This document shows, piece after piece, positions 52,678-61,818 of a stretch of 64,000 nucleotides of DNA; the stretch's first letter is position 1; each line of letters begins with the position of its first letter. A model generated the notes under the pieces. The model was not told where the DNA came from, did no database searches, and saw nothing but the letters and a program-made list of their open reading frames with translations. The position numbers and the translations under genes are program-made. Source of the DNA: Sphingobium sp052327305 (lineage in GTDB: Bacteria; Pseudomonadota; Alphaproteobacteria; Sphingomonadales; Sphingomonadaceae); contig NZ_CP182486.1 in NCBI RefSeq assembly GCF_052327305.1, positions 1,302,001 through 1,366,000 of the forward strand, given 5' to 3'.

Positions 52678-53552
52678 AACGTGCCCCGTTCCAGCAACTT
52701 CACCAAATACTCGCCATAGCCCGACTTGCGCAGCGGCTCGGCGATTCGCATCAAATGCGCGTCATCAATGAAGCCCATGCGCCAGGCCAGTTCCTCCGGG
52801 CAGCAGATCTTAAGACCCTGACGCTCCTCGGTGATGCGCACATAATTCGCGGCATCTATAAGCGATCCGTGCGTGCCGGTATCCAGCCAGGCATATCCGC
52901 GCCCCATGAGCTCGACATTAAGTTCGCCTGCTTCGAGATAGAGACGGTTGAGATCCGTGATTTCCAGTTCACCACGCGGAGAAGGAGCAATTGCGTGGGC
53001 GCGCTCCACGGCTTGTCCGTCATAGAAATACAGGCCGGTCACCGCGTAGTTCGACTTTGGAACGGCCGGCTTCTCCTCGATCGTCTCCGCCTTGCCATCC
53101 GCATCGAATGACACCACGCCATAGGCTTTGGGATCGCCGACATAATAGCCGAACACCGTCGCGCCGTTTTCCCGCGCGCTTGCGGCGGCAAGAAGATCGG
53201 ACAGGCCATGACCGTAGAAGATATTATCGCCCAGGATGAGCGTGGAGGGGTTCGTTCCCACGAAATCCGCTCCGATATGATAGGCCTGCGCCAGGCCGCC
53301 CGGATGGGGCTGCACAGCATAACGCAAGTCCAACCCCATATCTGAGCCATCACCCAGCAACGCCTGAAACGCTGCTTGATCCTGTGGCGTGGTGATGATG
53401 AGAATCTCGCGGATGCCAGAAAGGATAAGCACCGACAGCGGATAATAGATCATCGGCTTGTCGAAGACCGGCATGAGCTGCTTCGAAACTGCTCTGGTCA
53501 GGGGATAGAGCCGCGTGCCGGAGCCGCCCGCCAATATAATGCCTTTGCGCAT
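52674..53552 (-). CDS. rmlA: Glucose-1-phosphate thymidylyltransferase
   Basis: 292 residues from ATG 53552, the normal RmlA length; an earlier in-frame start would add 21 residues unlike the family. KGIILAGGSGTRLYPLT, KQLMPVFDKPMIYYPLS and LGDNIFYGHGL are the nucleotidyltransferase marks. First step of dTDP-L-rhamnose synthesis. It heads the rmlACDB unit; the gap 53553-53810 (258 bp) towards the accessory gene should hold divergent promoters. Confidence 0.95.
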   Translation of the reverse strand: MRKGIILAGGSGTRLYPLTRAVSKQLMPVFDKPMIYYPLSVLILSGIREILIITTPQDQAAFQALLGDGSDMGLDLRYAVQPHPGGLAQAYHIGADFVGTNPSTLILGDNIFYGHGLSDLLAAASARENGATVFGYYVGDPKAYGVVSFDADGKAETIEEKPAVPKSNYAVTGLYFYDGQAVERAHAIAPSPRGELEITDLNRLYLEAGELNVELMGRGYAWLDTGTHGSLIDAANYVRITEERQGLKICCPEELAWRMGFIDDAHLMRIAEPLRKSGYGEYLVKLLERGTL

Positions 53553-53810
53553 ATCGAGTTGATCGCCCCTTTTGTCCGCACAGCTCCCCTGAGGGAAATA
53601 GGCATGCCTTGTCACGGCAGGCCTGTTGCAAGCCTCTTAAGCATGAGAGGCTTAACATTCACTCTCAAAAGATATGTATACGCCTCTGGACAAGAGCGAA
53701 GCCGCGCGACAAACAACGTAAACATCTTTGCAAGACTTTGGCCCTTACGCGTATCGCGGTGCCGCGCCGATTTCGCGTTTGGCCTTACAGAAGTCTGCTC
53801 GGAGGATTGA

Positions 53811-54047
53811 ATGGAGACTGTTTACGACTGGGTGACGCTTGCTCTGTTCGCAGGCATCATCGTGCTGTTTCTCCAGCGATCGTCCATGGACAATCCACCC
53901 GATCGGATGATCGATTATCTGCCACCGGCTATCGGATGCGCTCTTGCCAACTATGCCGGCAATGAGGGTTATGCGCTCATTGCGTGGCTGCTCGTTGCAG
54001 CTGTCGTTGGTTATGTCGTCCTCGTTCTGAAGCCAAAGTTCCGATAA
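53811..54047 (+). CDS. XrtV sorting system accessory protein
   Basis: 78 residues with two membrane helices (about residues 7-21, DWVTLALFAGIIVLFLQ, and 54-72, YALIAWLLVAAVVGYVVLV) and a short polar loop (PDRMIDYLPPAIGCALANYAGNEG). The opening METVYDWVTLALFAG fits what I know of the small accessory proteins linked to exosortase V. The exosortase itself lies 25 kb upstream, at the other end of the EPS locus. The name is from memory; confirm with a family search. Confidence 0.65.
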   Translation: METVYDWVTLALFAGIIVLFLQRSSMDNPPDRMIDYLPPAIGCALANYAGNEGYALIAWLLVAAVVGYVVLVLKPKFR

Positions 54048-54152
54048 AGCCGCTTCATAGCGGACCCATAAAATCTCAACAGGAGCGGAAACAGCATCGA
54101 TAGCGATGTCGGTGCCTGTAAAGGCTCAACAACAACTGTTCCGGAGATCATC

Positions 54153-55019
54153 GTGAGCATCCGCAAAGCCGTCTTTCCCGTCGCCGGACTTGGCACCCGC
54201 TTTCTACCCGCTACCAAGGCCGTGCCCAAGGAGATGCTGCCGGTCGTTGATCGCCCGCTCATCCAATATGCCGTCGACGAAGCGCTCGAGGCAGGCATCG
54301 ATACGCTCATCTTCGTCACCGGTCGGGGTAAGGGCGCAATCGAGGATCATTTCGATGTGGCGTTCGAACTGGAGCGCACGCAGGCCGATCGCGGCAAGTC
54401 CGTGGCGGCTCTGGAAGGCACGCGCCTGACGCCGGGCAACGCGCTTTTCGTGCGGCAGCAGGAGCCACGCGGGCTGGGCCATGCCATTTGGTGCGCGCGC
54501 GAAGTTATCGGCAACGATCCCTTTGCGATCATCCTGCCGGACGAATTGCTGATCGGCCGCACCAAGGGCTGTATGGCGCAGATGGTCGATCAATATGAGA
54601 AAGTCGGCGGCAATCTGGTCTGCGCGCTTGGGGTGCCAATGGAAGAAACACCGAGCTACGGCGTTATCGATCCGGGCGCACGGGACGGCGTGCTAACCGA
54701 GGTGAAGGGTCTGGTCGAAAAGCCGGCTGCGGGCACTGCCCCCTCGAATCTGATGCTCCCGGGTCGCTATATTCTTCAGCCCGAAGTGATGAGCCTCCTC
54801 GCCACGCAGGAAGCCGGCGCGGGCGGGGAGGTACAGCTCACCGATTCGATGGCAAAGCTCATTGGCTCCCAGCCTTTCCATGGCGTCACCTTCGATGGAG
54901 AGCGGTTCGACTGCGGTTCGAAGCTGGGCTTTGCACAGGCAAACTTCGCGCTGGCCAGCCGTGACAAGGATATGGGGCCCGCCCTCAAAGCCTGGGCAAA
55001 TGATCTCCTGACGAACTGA
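54153..55019 (+). CDS. galU: UTP-glucose-1-phosphate uridylyltransferase
   Basis: 288 residues from a GTG start. KAVFPVAGLGTRFLPATKAVPKEMLPVVD is the GalU signature (in parts: GLGTRFLPATK, PKEMLPVVD); ILPDELL, LVEKP and GGEVQLTDSMAKL follow. It makes UDP-glucose, a donor for EPS assembly. Placement after rml and the XrtV accessory gene makes it the last EPS-locus gene. Confidence 0.94.
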   Translation: MSIRKAVFPVAGLGTRFLPATKAVPKEMLPVVDRPLIQYAVDEALEAGIDTLIFVTGRGKGAIEDHFDVAFELERTQADRGKSVAALEGTRLTPGNALFVRQQEPRGLGHAIWCAREVIGNDPFAIILPDELLIGRTKGCMAQMVDQYEKVGGNLVCALGVPMEETPSYGVIDPGARDGVLTEVKGLVEKPAAGTAPSNLMLPGRYILQPEVMSLLATQEAGAGGEVQLTDSMAKLIGSQPFHGVTFDGERFDCGSKLGFAQANFALASRDKDMGPALKAWANDLLTN

Positions 55020-55035
55020 GGTGGTGAGGCGCACG

Positions 55036-55533
55036 TTACTCGACCCAGAGATCATGCGCCTTGTGCCACTCCTCGAGTGATTGCTCGGGATAGACGTCAA
55101 ACATGCTGTCTTGCGGCCCGATCTGGGGCGTGACCCAAGCCGCCTTGTAACGCAGCATGAGATGCACGCTTGAGGGCGGCACCTGTAGTGGACTGTCTAT
55201 TGCGCTCGCAAAGGGATGAACAAGGTCCGGCCATTCGGGATCGTAGAGCCATAACGCGGCACCACATTGGGTGCAGAAGTTGCGCTCGCCAGTTGAGACC
55301 TCGCAATGATCGTGCGCGTCGTTCCAGATCGCCGCGCGATAAACGCCCAGATTCTTTGCGCCTTCAATCTCCAGCGTTTTGGCAAGTCCGCCGAGATTGA
55401 TCGCAAATCCGCCGCCGCCCTGCTGCTTGCGGCAAATCGAGCAATAGCAACGCTGATAAGGTACGGGTGCCTGACTAGCGAGCGAGAAGCCAATGGCTCC
55501 GCAGTGGCACGACCCCTCAAGATGAACAGGCAT
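55036..55533 (-). CDS. GFA-family (CENP-V/GFA domain) zinc protein
   Basis: 165 residues. Zinc Cys set GSCHCGAIGF, CYCSICRKQQGG and NFCTQCGAALW, as in the family named for glutathione-dependent formaldehyde-activating enzyme. Its true reaction is usually unknown. It has no visible operon partner and its stop is 16 bp from the galU stop on the opposite strand. Confidence 0.85.
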   Translation of the reverse strand: MPVHLEGSCHCGAIGFSLASQAPVPYQRCYCSICRKQQGGGGFAINLGGLAKTLEIEGAKNLGVYRAAIWNDAHDHCEVSTGERNFCTQCGAALWLYDPEWPDLVHPFASAIDSPLQVPPSSVHLMLRYKAAWVTPQIGPQDSMFDVYPEQSLEEWHKAHDLWVE

Positions 55534-55643
55534 GGACGAACCCCTTCACGCATGGTGCCACGATAGCGGCGGACATGACCCTCAAACAAGCCCGTCGCGC
55601 CAACGTTCCCGGGGAATGACAAGGAATATTGTTCCAACCGCCA

Positions 55644-55677
55644 TGAAAAAGGGCGAGCCCCGCGAGGCCCGCCCCTC
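55644..55677 (-). terminator. Rho-independent terminator of the petABC operon
   Basis: On the minus strand a GC-rich stem (GGGCGGGCC arm against GGGCTCGCCC arm) is followed directly by TTTTTC. It lies 35 bp after the petC stop. Confidence 0.78.
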
Positions 55678-55711
55678 AAACTTATTCGATCGAGTGCGCG
55701 TGTCGCGCCGA

Positions 55712-56548
55712 TCAATGCTCCTTGTTGGCCCAGATATTCTGGTACGCCATGTAGGCAAGGATCGTAGCGATCAGCAGGAAGAAGACCACTGCACGGCCAG
55801 TGGCCTTGCGTGCCTCCATCTTCGGCTCCGCCGTCCAGGTCAGGAACGCCGAGACATCCTGAGCCATCTGATCGACGGTGGCCTTCGTGCCATCCGTGTA
55901 GGTGACCTGATCATCCGCAGAGAGCGGCGGCGCCATCGCGAGATTGAGGTTTGCGAAATAGGGGTTGTAGTGCAACCCCTCCGGCGTCTTGGCGTCCGGG
56001 AACTGCTTGAGGAGTTCCGCAGGCTGCTCCTTATATCCCGTCAGCAGCGAATGGACATAGTTGCTGCCATCGTGCCGCGCCTTGGTAATGAGAGAGAGAT
56101 CTGGCGGGATCGCATTGTTGTTGGCCGCACGGGCTGCCACATCATTGGGATAGACCAGCGGGAAGTGATCGGCCGGCATGCCGTCACGCGTCGTTGGTTC
56201 ACCAGTAGCCGGATCGATGTCCGGCACCTGACGCGCCTTAGCGATCGCCTTGAGCTCGGCATCATTATAGCCAAGATCCTTGAGGTCGCGGAACGCCACC
56301 AGCCGCAGCGAGTGGCAGGCCGAGCAGACTTCCGAATACACCTTGAAGCCGCGCTGAAGCTGCTGCCGGTCATAATGACCCAGCGGGCCATTGAAGCTCC
56401 ATGCCACCTTCTTCGGGTGCTCATGGAACTCGTGCTCCGCCGTCGCAGCCGGCGGCTCGCTGACATAGGAGATGGCACCGAACAGAAAGCTCAGCAGCAA
56501 CATGCCTGAGAAGAAGAGGCCGACAAGGCCTGCGAACAAGCGAACCAT
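55712..56548 (-). CDS. petC: Cytochrome c1
   Basis: 278 residues. N-terminal membrane segment or signal (about 1-27), the haem-binding CSACH at about residues 75-79, conserved RPN/Pro-rich parts (FDHEVPDIDPATGEP-like PDIDPATGEPTTRDGMP) and a C-terminal anchor helix (VVFFLLIATILAYMAYQNIW). Electron carrier from the Rieske protein to soluble cytochrome c. Last gene of petABC, 18 bp after petB. Confidence 0.94.
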   Translation of the reverse strand: MVRLFAGLVGLFFSGMLLLSFLFGAISYVSEPPAATAEHEFHEHPKKVAWSFNGPLGHYDRQQLQRGFKVYSEVCSACHSLRLVAFRDLKDLGYNDAELKAIAKARQVPDIDPATGEPTTRDGMPADHFPLVYPNDVAARAANNNAIPPDLSLITKARHDGSNYVHSLLTGYKEQPAELLKQFPDAKTPEGLHYNPYFANLNLAMAPPLSADDQVTYTDGTKATVDQMAQDVSAFLTWTAEPKMEARKATGRAVVFFLLIATILAYMAYQNIWANKEH

Positions 56549-56566
56549 TTTCCTTCTTCCCCCTTG

Positions 56567-57907
56567 TCAGGCGACGCCGGTCGGCTGGGTGTCGCTGGCC
56601 ATACCCGGCAGCGCGTCCTGCTCGCCCTTGAACTTGCTCTTCGCCAGCACTGCCTCGGTGATCGAACCCGGAAGCGGCAGGGGCCGCTCGATCGAGGCAA
56701 TGATCGGCAAGATGATGAGGAAGTGTGCGAAATAATAAGCCGCTGCGATCTGCGAGATCATGACATACGGCTCTTCGGCTGGCGCACCACCGCAGAAGCC
56801 CAGGATCAGCACGTCAATGACGAGCAGCCAGAAGAACTTCTTGAACAGCGGGCGGTAGTTGCCCGAACGAACCGGCGACGTGTCGATCCAGGGCAGGAAG
56901 AACAGCAGCAGGATCGATGCGAACATCGCGAGCACGCCGAGCAGCTTCGCCGGGACCAGCACGATACCCGTAAAGGGAATGGTGAGATCATAGGTGAAGG
57001 CGCGCAGGATCGCGTAGAACGGCCAGAAATACCATTCGGGGACGATGTGCGCCGGCGTGCTCATCGGGTTCGCCGGGATGTAGTTGTCCGGATGGCCCAT
57101 ATAGTTGGGTGCGAAGAACAGCACGATGGCGAAGAGCACCAGGAACACGCCGAGGCCGAAACCGTCCTTCGCCGTATAATAAGGGTGGAACGGCACGGTG
57201 TCCTGCGGACCCTTCACTTCCACGCCCGTCGGGTTCGACGAACCGGGAATGTGCAAGGCCCAGATGTGCAGGATGATGACGCCCGCGATCACGAACGGCA
57301 GCAGATAGTGCAGCGAGAAGAAGCGATTAAGCGCGGCATTGCCCGGCGCGAAACCGCCAAGCAGCCAGGTCTGAATCGGCTCGCCGACGACCGGAATAGC
57401 ACCGAACAGCCCAGTGATGACCTTGGCACCCCAGTAGCTCATCTGTCCCCAGGGGAGCACATAGCCCATGAAAGCGGTCGCCATCATCAGCAGGAAGATG
57501 ACGATGCCGAGCAGCCACACCATTTCGCGCGGAGCCTTGTAGCTCGAGTAGAACAAGCCGCGGAAAATGTGGAGATAGACCACGATGAAGAAAAAGCTCG
57601 CGCCGTTGGCATGCGCATAGCGCAACATCCAGCCAGCGTTGACGTCGCGCATGATGTGCTCGACCGAATCGAACGCCACACCGCCGTTCGCGGCATAATG
57701 CATGGCAAGGACGATGCCGGTGATGATCTGGATGGCGAGCGCCGCACCGGCAAGAACGCCGAAGTTCCAGAAATAGTTTAGATTGCGCGGAACCGGATAG
57801 CCGGCACCGACAGCGTTATAGACCAGACGCGGAAGCGGCAGCTTCTCGTCAACCCACTTCATCAGCGGGTGCTTCGGCGTGTAATGCTCTGCCCAGGGAA
57901 AGCTCAT
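56567..57907 (-). CDS. petB: Cytochrome b of the bc1 complex
   Basis: 446 residues, with eight membrane helices. Haem-ligand His residues in helices B and D (VLAMHYAANGG, and FSLHYLLPFVIAGVIILHIWALH in parts), the Qo-site PEWYFWPF (about residue 290) and an N-terminal WNFG. It is the quinol-oxidising core of complex III. It lies between petA and petC. Confidence 0.96.
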   Translation of the reverse strand: MSFPWAEHYTPKHPLMKWVDEKLPLPRLVYNAVGAGYPVPRNLNYFWNFGVLAGAALAIQIITGIVLAMHYAANGGVAFDSVEHIMRDVNAGWMLRYAHANGASFFFIVVYLHIFRGLFYSSYKAPREMVWLLGIVIFLLMMATAFMGYVLPWGQMSYWGAKVITGLFGAIPVVGEPIQTWLLGGFAPGNAALNRFFSLHYLLPFVIAGVIILHIWALHIPGSSNPTGVEVKGPQDTVPFHPYYTAKDGFGLGVFLVLFAIVLFFAPNYMGHPDNYIPANPMSTPAHIVPEWYFWPFYAILRAFTYDLTIPFTGIVLVPAKLLGVLAMFASILLLFFLPWIDTSPVRSGNYRPLFKKFFWLLVIDVLILGFCGGAPAEEPYVMISQIAAAYYFAHFLIILPIIASIERPLPLPGSITEAVLAKSKFKGEQDALPGMASDTQPTGVA

Positions 57908-57918
57908 CGTCTACGTCC

Positions 57919-58479
57919 TCAGCCCACGAGAATTGCGGTATCGGAAGTGTAGCTATACGCTGGCACTTCCAGGTTCTTGGGGGCCGGGCCCTTACGAATA
58001 CGGGCGGCGGTATCATAAGAGGAACCGTGGCACGGGCAGAAATAACCGCCGAACTCGCCCTTGTTCTCCCCCTCGCCGGCGCCGAGCGGCACACATCCCA
58101 GATGGGTGCATACGCCCATCGTGACGAGCCACTGCTTCTTGCCGTCGACCGTGCGCTCTTCCAGCGTCTGCGGGTCGCGCAGGCTGGCAGCGTCGACGGC
58201 ATCCGCCTCCTGGATCTCCTTGGCCGTGAGGTGCCGGACGAAGAGAGGCTGCGAGCGGAAGACGGTCTTGATCGACTGGCCTTCCTGGATTGCGGAGAGA
58301 TCGACCTCGGTGGTCGCCTGCGCGAGCACGTCTGCCGACGGATTCATCTGGTTGATTAGCGGCAGGGCCACTGCCACCGCACCAACGCCGGCAAAGCTCA
58401 CCGCCGCGATATTGATGAAGTCGCGGCGACGCACGCCATCTCCTTCAGCTCCGTCGATCACTTGTTCGTCGCTCGCCAT
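57919..58479 (-). CDS. petA: Rieske iron-sulphur protein of the bc1 complex
   Basis: 186 residues from ATG 58479; the open frame continues far upstream, but the family begins here. Twin-arginine-type RRRDFINIAAVSFAGVGAV (about 17-35) inserts it by the Tat route. 2Fe-2S ligands in CTHLGC (about residue 124) and CPCHGS (about 148). It moves electrons from quinol to cytochrome c1. Confidence 0.95.
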   Translation of the reverse strand: MASDEQVIDGAEGDGVRRRDFINIAAVSFAGVGAVAVALPLINQMNPSADVLAQATTEVDLSAIQEGQSIKTVFRSQPLFVRHLTAKEIQEADAVDAASLRDPQTLEERTVDGKKQWLVTMGVCTHLGCVPLGAGEGENKGEFGGYFCPCHGSSYDTAARIRKGPAPKNLEVPAYSYTSDTAILVG

Positions 58480-58806
58480 GCGTTCGCCCTTGTTATCCGG
58501 TTCTCGCTTCTCCGGTGGCACCGGAAAAGCAGCGTCCCTGTCTCGTACCAAGCTCCTTGCGCGGAACCGAACGACAGCCGACTGATCCTCTCTCATCCGG
58601 GACCAGGCCGGTGTCGCCGCCGATGCGACGGTCCGCGCGCCAGGAGCCCCCCGGCACGTTCGCGGGCCTGATAGCGTTCTTGATCGCCATTTGCCAACTG
58701 CCAATTTGGCTCCCTCAACCGCATTTTTGTAGCGCGGGGCCTCAGGAGGCGAGCAAGCGGGCTGCACAACTTGTCGAGCACCGCCCCTTGCCTCTATGCG
58801 CGGCCA
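58480..58806. other. 327-bp divergent region between petA and trmL
   Basis: No gene is supported here. It should hold the petABC promoter on the minus strand and the trmL promoter on the plus strand. A short perfect palindrome TCCGGTGGCACCGGA (58511-58525) and a GCCAA/TTGGC pair (about 58694-58711) are visible; neither can be named. Confidence 0.5.
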
Positions 58807-59259
58807 ATGCGGATTGCCCTCTTTCAGCCCGACATTGCAGGGAATGTCGGGACGATTCTGCGCCTCGCGGCGTGCTGGTGCGTGCCCGTGGACATCGTGA
58901 TGCCCTGCGGCTTTCCGGCGACGGCCAGAGATCTTCAGCGCGCCGCGATGGATTACGGCCCCGCCGCCTCCATCACGCGCCACGCCGATTTCGAGCAGTT
59001 CAGGGAAGCGATCTCCCCCGCCCGGATCGTCGCGCTTACCAGCAAAGGCGAGCTGCCGCTCTATGAGGCCAGGTTCCAGCCCGACGACGTACTCCTCATG
59101 GGTCGCGAAAGCGCCGGCCTGCCGGATGATGTGCATGAAAAGGCCGCAATGCGGATACGCATCCCGATGGCGGCGGGCTTTCGCTCCTTGAATCTCGCCG
59201 TCGCCACGGGCATCGCGCTCGGCGAAGCACTCAGACAAACGGGACAGTTACCGGAATGA
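58807..59259 (+). CDS. trmL: tRNA (cytidine(34)-2'-O)-methyltransferase
   Basis: 150 residues from ATG 58807. SPOUT knot methyltransferase: MRIALFQPDIAGNVGTILRLAA, LLMGRESAGLP and RSLNLAVATGIALGEAL. It methylates the wobble ribose of tRNA-Leu isoacceptors with S-adenosylmethionine. ATGA overlap with hemF. Confidence 0.92.
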   Translation: MRIALFQPDIAGNVGTILRLAACWCVPVDIVMPCGFPATARDLQRAAMDYGPAASITRHADFEQFREAISPARIVALTSKGELPLYEARFQPDDVLLMGRESAGLPDDVHEKAAMRIRIPMAAGFRSLNLAVATGIALGEALRQTGQLPE

Positions 59260-60137
59260 CCGCACAAAGCGTATCGGCGCTCGATTCCCAACAGCAGGCC
59301 GCGCGGGACTGGTTCGAGAGTCTGCGAGATCGCATCTGCGCGGCTTTCGAAGCGATCGAGCGGGAAGCGGGCAGCGACGCGTCCTTCGACTATGCACCCT
59401 GGTGGCGTGAAGGCGACGGACTGCTTGCCGGGCCGATCGAGCAGGGCGGCGCAGGCGGCGGCGTGCGCGGGCTAATGAAAGGCACGGTCTTCGAGAAGGT
59501 AGGGGTCAATGTCTCCACCGTCGGCGGCGCCTTCTCTCCCGATTTCGCAAAGACGATTCACGGCGCGGGCGAGGACAATCCAGGTTTCTTCGCCACCGGA
59601 ATCAGCCTCGTGGCCCACATGGCTAATCCCCATGTGCCGGCCGTCCACATGAACACGCGCTTCCTGGTCACAACCAAAAGATGGTTCGGCGGTGGCGCGG
59701 ACCTTAATCCGCCAATTCCCTACGAAGAGGACACGGCCGACTTTCATGCCGCGCTGAAAACCGCGTGCGACGCGCACAGTCCGGAACATTACCCCCGCTT
59801 CAAAGCCTGGGCAGACGAGTATTTCTTCATTCCCCATCGCAACGTGCATCGCGGCGTTGGCGGCATATTCTACGACCATCTGGAAGACGGCTGGGACAAG
59901 GACTTCGCGTTCACGCGGGCCGTGGGCGAAGCGTTTCTGGAGATTTTCCCGCGACTCGTGCGGCGGCGCATGGCTATGCCCTTCACGGCGGAGGACAAGG
60001 CGACACAACTCGCTTGGCGTGGACGCTATGCGGAATTCAACCTGGTTTACGACCGCGGCACGCTCTTCGGTCTCAAGACCGGCGGGAATATCGGCGCGAT
60101 CCTGATGAGCCTGCCACCACTCGCCAGTTGGGAATAG
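59256..60137 (+). CDS. hemF: Oxygen-dependent coproporphyrinogen III oxidase
   Basis: 293 residues. VSTVGGAFSPDF, GISLVAHMANPHVPAVHMNTRF, GGGADLNPP, RGVGGIFYDHLEDG and RYAEFNLVYDRGTLFGLKTGG are HemF hallmarks. It decarboxylates coproporphyrinogen III to protoporphyrinogen IX in haem synthesis using oxygen. Co-translated with trmL. Confidence 0.96.
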   Translation: MTAQSVSALDSQQQAARDWFESLRDRICAAFEAIEREAGSDASFDYAPWWREGDGLLAGPIEQGGAGGGVRGLMKGTVFEKVGVNVSTVGGAFSPDFAKTIHGAGEDNPGFFATGISLVAHMANPHVPAVHMNTRFLVTTKRWFGGGADLNPPIPYEEDTADFHAALKTACDAHSPEHYPRFKAWADEYFFIPHRNVHRGVGGIFYDHLEDGWDKDFAFTRAVGEAFLEIFPRLVRRRMAMPFTAEDKATQLAWRGRYAEFNLVYDRGTLFGLKTGGNIGAILMSLPPLASWE

Positions 60138-60151
60138 GCCGAGCTCGCTAT

Positions 60152-60904
60152 TTAGCCAGGCCAGCGCGGTGCCGGTTTTTCGGACAGCGCGAGATAGAGC
60201 GCAGCCGAGGCCAGGATAATCGCCACGGCCAGCGCCGTCTCGACCAGGCCTCCGATGAGCATCTGGCCCAATCCGGCCACTTCAGCCGGCAAGGCCAGCG
60301 AGAAGAATATGCCCGTAACCGACGTCGTGACCACTGCGGCGATCATCCCAACAACGAAGATGACGGTAACGAGCAGGAACGCGCGCCAGCCATTGCCATG
60401 CGTCAGCGCCGCGCTTCGCGTCAGCGGGCTAAGGGGATTGCGCGCGCCCTCGTTGGCGGCGACCGCACTCACCAGCAAGAGCCGCCCTATGAAATAAAAG
60501 CCTGGCACGATGAAGAGCATGAACCCGCTCACGACGATCAGCGACTGAATGAGATTCGCAACGATGAAGATGGGCAGCACCTGAATGGCGTGCTTCATCG
60601 CCTCCGCCACGGTGGGCCGCTCGGCGCGCAACACCAGTGCCAGGATCGCGAGCGAACCAAAGCTTGTTACGATGCCTCGCGCCAGAAGAGGCGCCCAGTT
60701 CTGCTGCGCGAAGAGGCTGAAACGCTCCATCAGTTGCTGCGAGGTCGCCGCAGGATCGAGCGCGATGGGCGCTGTGAGGAATTGGTCAGCAACGATACCG
60801 GGAAGCAGCAGGAACATACCCGCGAGCGGAAGGATCAGCGCAGTGTTCGCTTTTCCTATCGCGATGGCCTGCGCCAGAACAGCACTGAGATCGAGTTTCA
60901 TCAT
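60152..60904 (-). CDS. Membrane protein of unknown function
   Basis: 250 residues (ATG 60901 is an equal start). Five to six hydrophobic helices, including LILPLAGMFLLLPGIVA, SLAILALVLRAERP and FIVANLIQSLIVVSGFMLFIVPG. The Gly/Ala-rich, poly-TM layout resembles the glycerophosphoryl-diester-phosphodiesterase membrane domain, but no enzyme part is present. Opposite strand to hemF and lipB. Confidence 0.7.
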   Translation of the reverse strand: MMKLDLSAVLAQAIAIGKANTALILPLAGMFLLLPGIVADQFLTAPIALDPAATSQQLMERFSLFAQQNWAPLLARGIVTSFGSLAILALVLRAERPTVAEAMKHAIQVLPIFIVANLIQSLIVVSGFMLFIVPGFYFIGRLLLVSAVAANEGARNPLSPLTRSAALTHGNGWRAFLLVTVIFVVGMIAAVVTTSVTGIFFSLALPAEVAGLGQMLIGGLVETALAVAIILASAALYLALSEKPAPRWPG

Positions 60905-61038
60905 GATAGTCCGGGCTGCTCCCTGTTTACCGCGCCCCTAGCAAATTCTTGTCGTGGGGCCACCCCTCGCGGGCTTTTCGTGCTGGCATTGAAGTGCCGG
61001 GCCTTGCCCCCAGACCCAATCGGTCGCATCTGGCGGGC

Positions 61039-61725
61039 ATGTCCTCTCCCGCTCTTATCCTCGACGATCCGATCGCGCCTATAGAATGGCGAACCGACAG
61101 CGGCCTTGTCGATTACGCGTTCGCTCTGGACGAGATGACGAAGCGTGCCGACGCCATCAGACTGGGTGAGGCAACTGAGCGCGTCTGGCTCATCGAGCAT
61201 CCGCCGCTCTACACGGCCGGCACGAGCGCGCGCGAAGCCGACATGCTCGATCCGCGCTTTCCTGTCTACGCGGCAGGGCGCGGCGGCCAGTACACCTATC
61301 ACGGGCCGGGGCAGCGCGTGGTATATCTCAACCTCGATCTCGACAGGCGCGGCCGGGACATACGCTGTTTCGTCCATGCACTCGAAGGGTGGATGATCGC
61401 CGCGCTGGGCGACATTGGCGTATCCGCGCGCCGGGCTGAAGGCCGGATCGGCATCTGGACCGACACGCGCACCGGCCTGGAAGCAAAGATCGGCGCGATC
61501 GGCGTGCGTGTGAAGCGCTGGGTGACGCTCCATGGCCTCTCGATCAACGTCGCACCCGATCTCTCCCATTTCGGCGGGATCGTGCCGTGCGGGATCAGCG
61601 AATTTGGCGTTACCAGCCTCGCGGCCCTCGGCATGTCGTCTGACATGGCGACACTGGACGCCGCTCTTTCGCGCCATTTTCCATCGTTTCTTGGCGCTTT
61701 ACAAGGTTCGTGCGCCGGGACTTGA
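61039..61725 (+). CDS. lipB: Lipoyl(octanoyl) transferase
   Basis: 228 residues from ATG 61039. VWLIEHPPLYTAGTSA, GRGGQYTYHGPGQRVVYLNLDL and KIGAIGVRVKRWVTLHGLSINV are the LipB pattern; the catalytic Cys is in IVPCGISEFGVTSL (about residue 187). It transfers octanoyl from ACP to lipoyl domains. Confidence 0.95.
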   Translation: MSSPALILDDPIAPIEWRTDSGLVDYAFALDEMTKRADAIRLGEATERVWLIEHPPLYTAGTSAREADMLDPRFPVYAAGRGGQYTYHGPGQRVVYLNLDLDRRGRDIRCFVHALEGWMIAALGDIGVSARRAEGRIGIWTDTRTGLEAKIGAIGVRVKRWVTLHGLSINVAPDLSHFGGIVPCGISEFGVTSLAALGMSSDMATLDAALSRHFPSFLGALQGSCAGT

Positions 61726-61818
61726 GAGACGCGGCTCTCGCCACTAGTGTGCCCGCGCACGGGCCACCTTCATAATAGATCGTAACCCTTAGCGATCATG
61801 GCACCGGTGGAGAACCCA

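Noticed and set aside
28143..55019. Sphingan (gellan/welan) cluster
   Set aside because: rml genes and a priming transferase are shared, but the exosortase, EpsI, EpsD, GT26 and gene order differ from the sphingan layout I know, and no sphingan lyase is present.
56564..57781. Long plus-strand open frame opposite cytochrome b
   Set aside because: Reverse-strand artefact of a membrane protein gene; cytochrome b is certain.
57919..59238. Reading the Rieske gene as a 439-residue protein
   Set aside because: The extension upstream of ATG 58479 has no domain and runs opposite to trmL; the Tat signal begins shortly after 58479.
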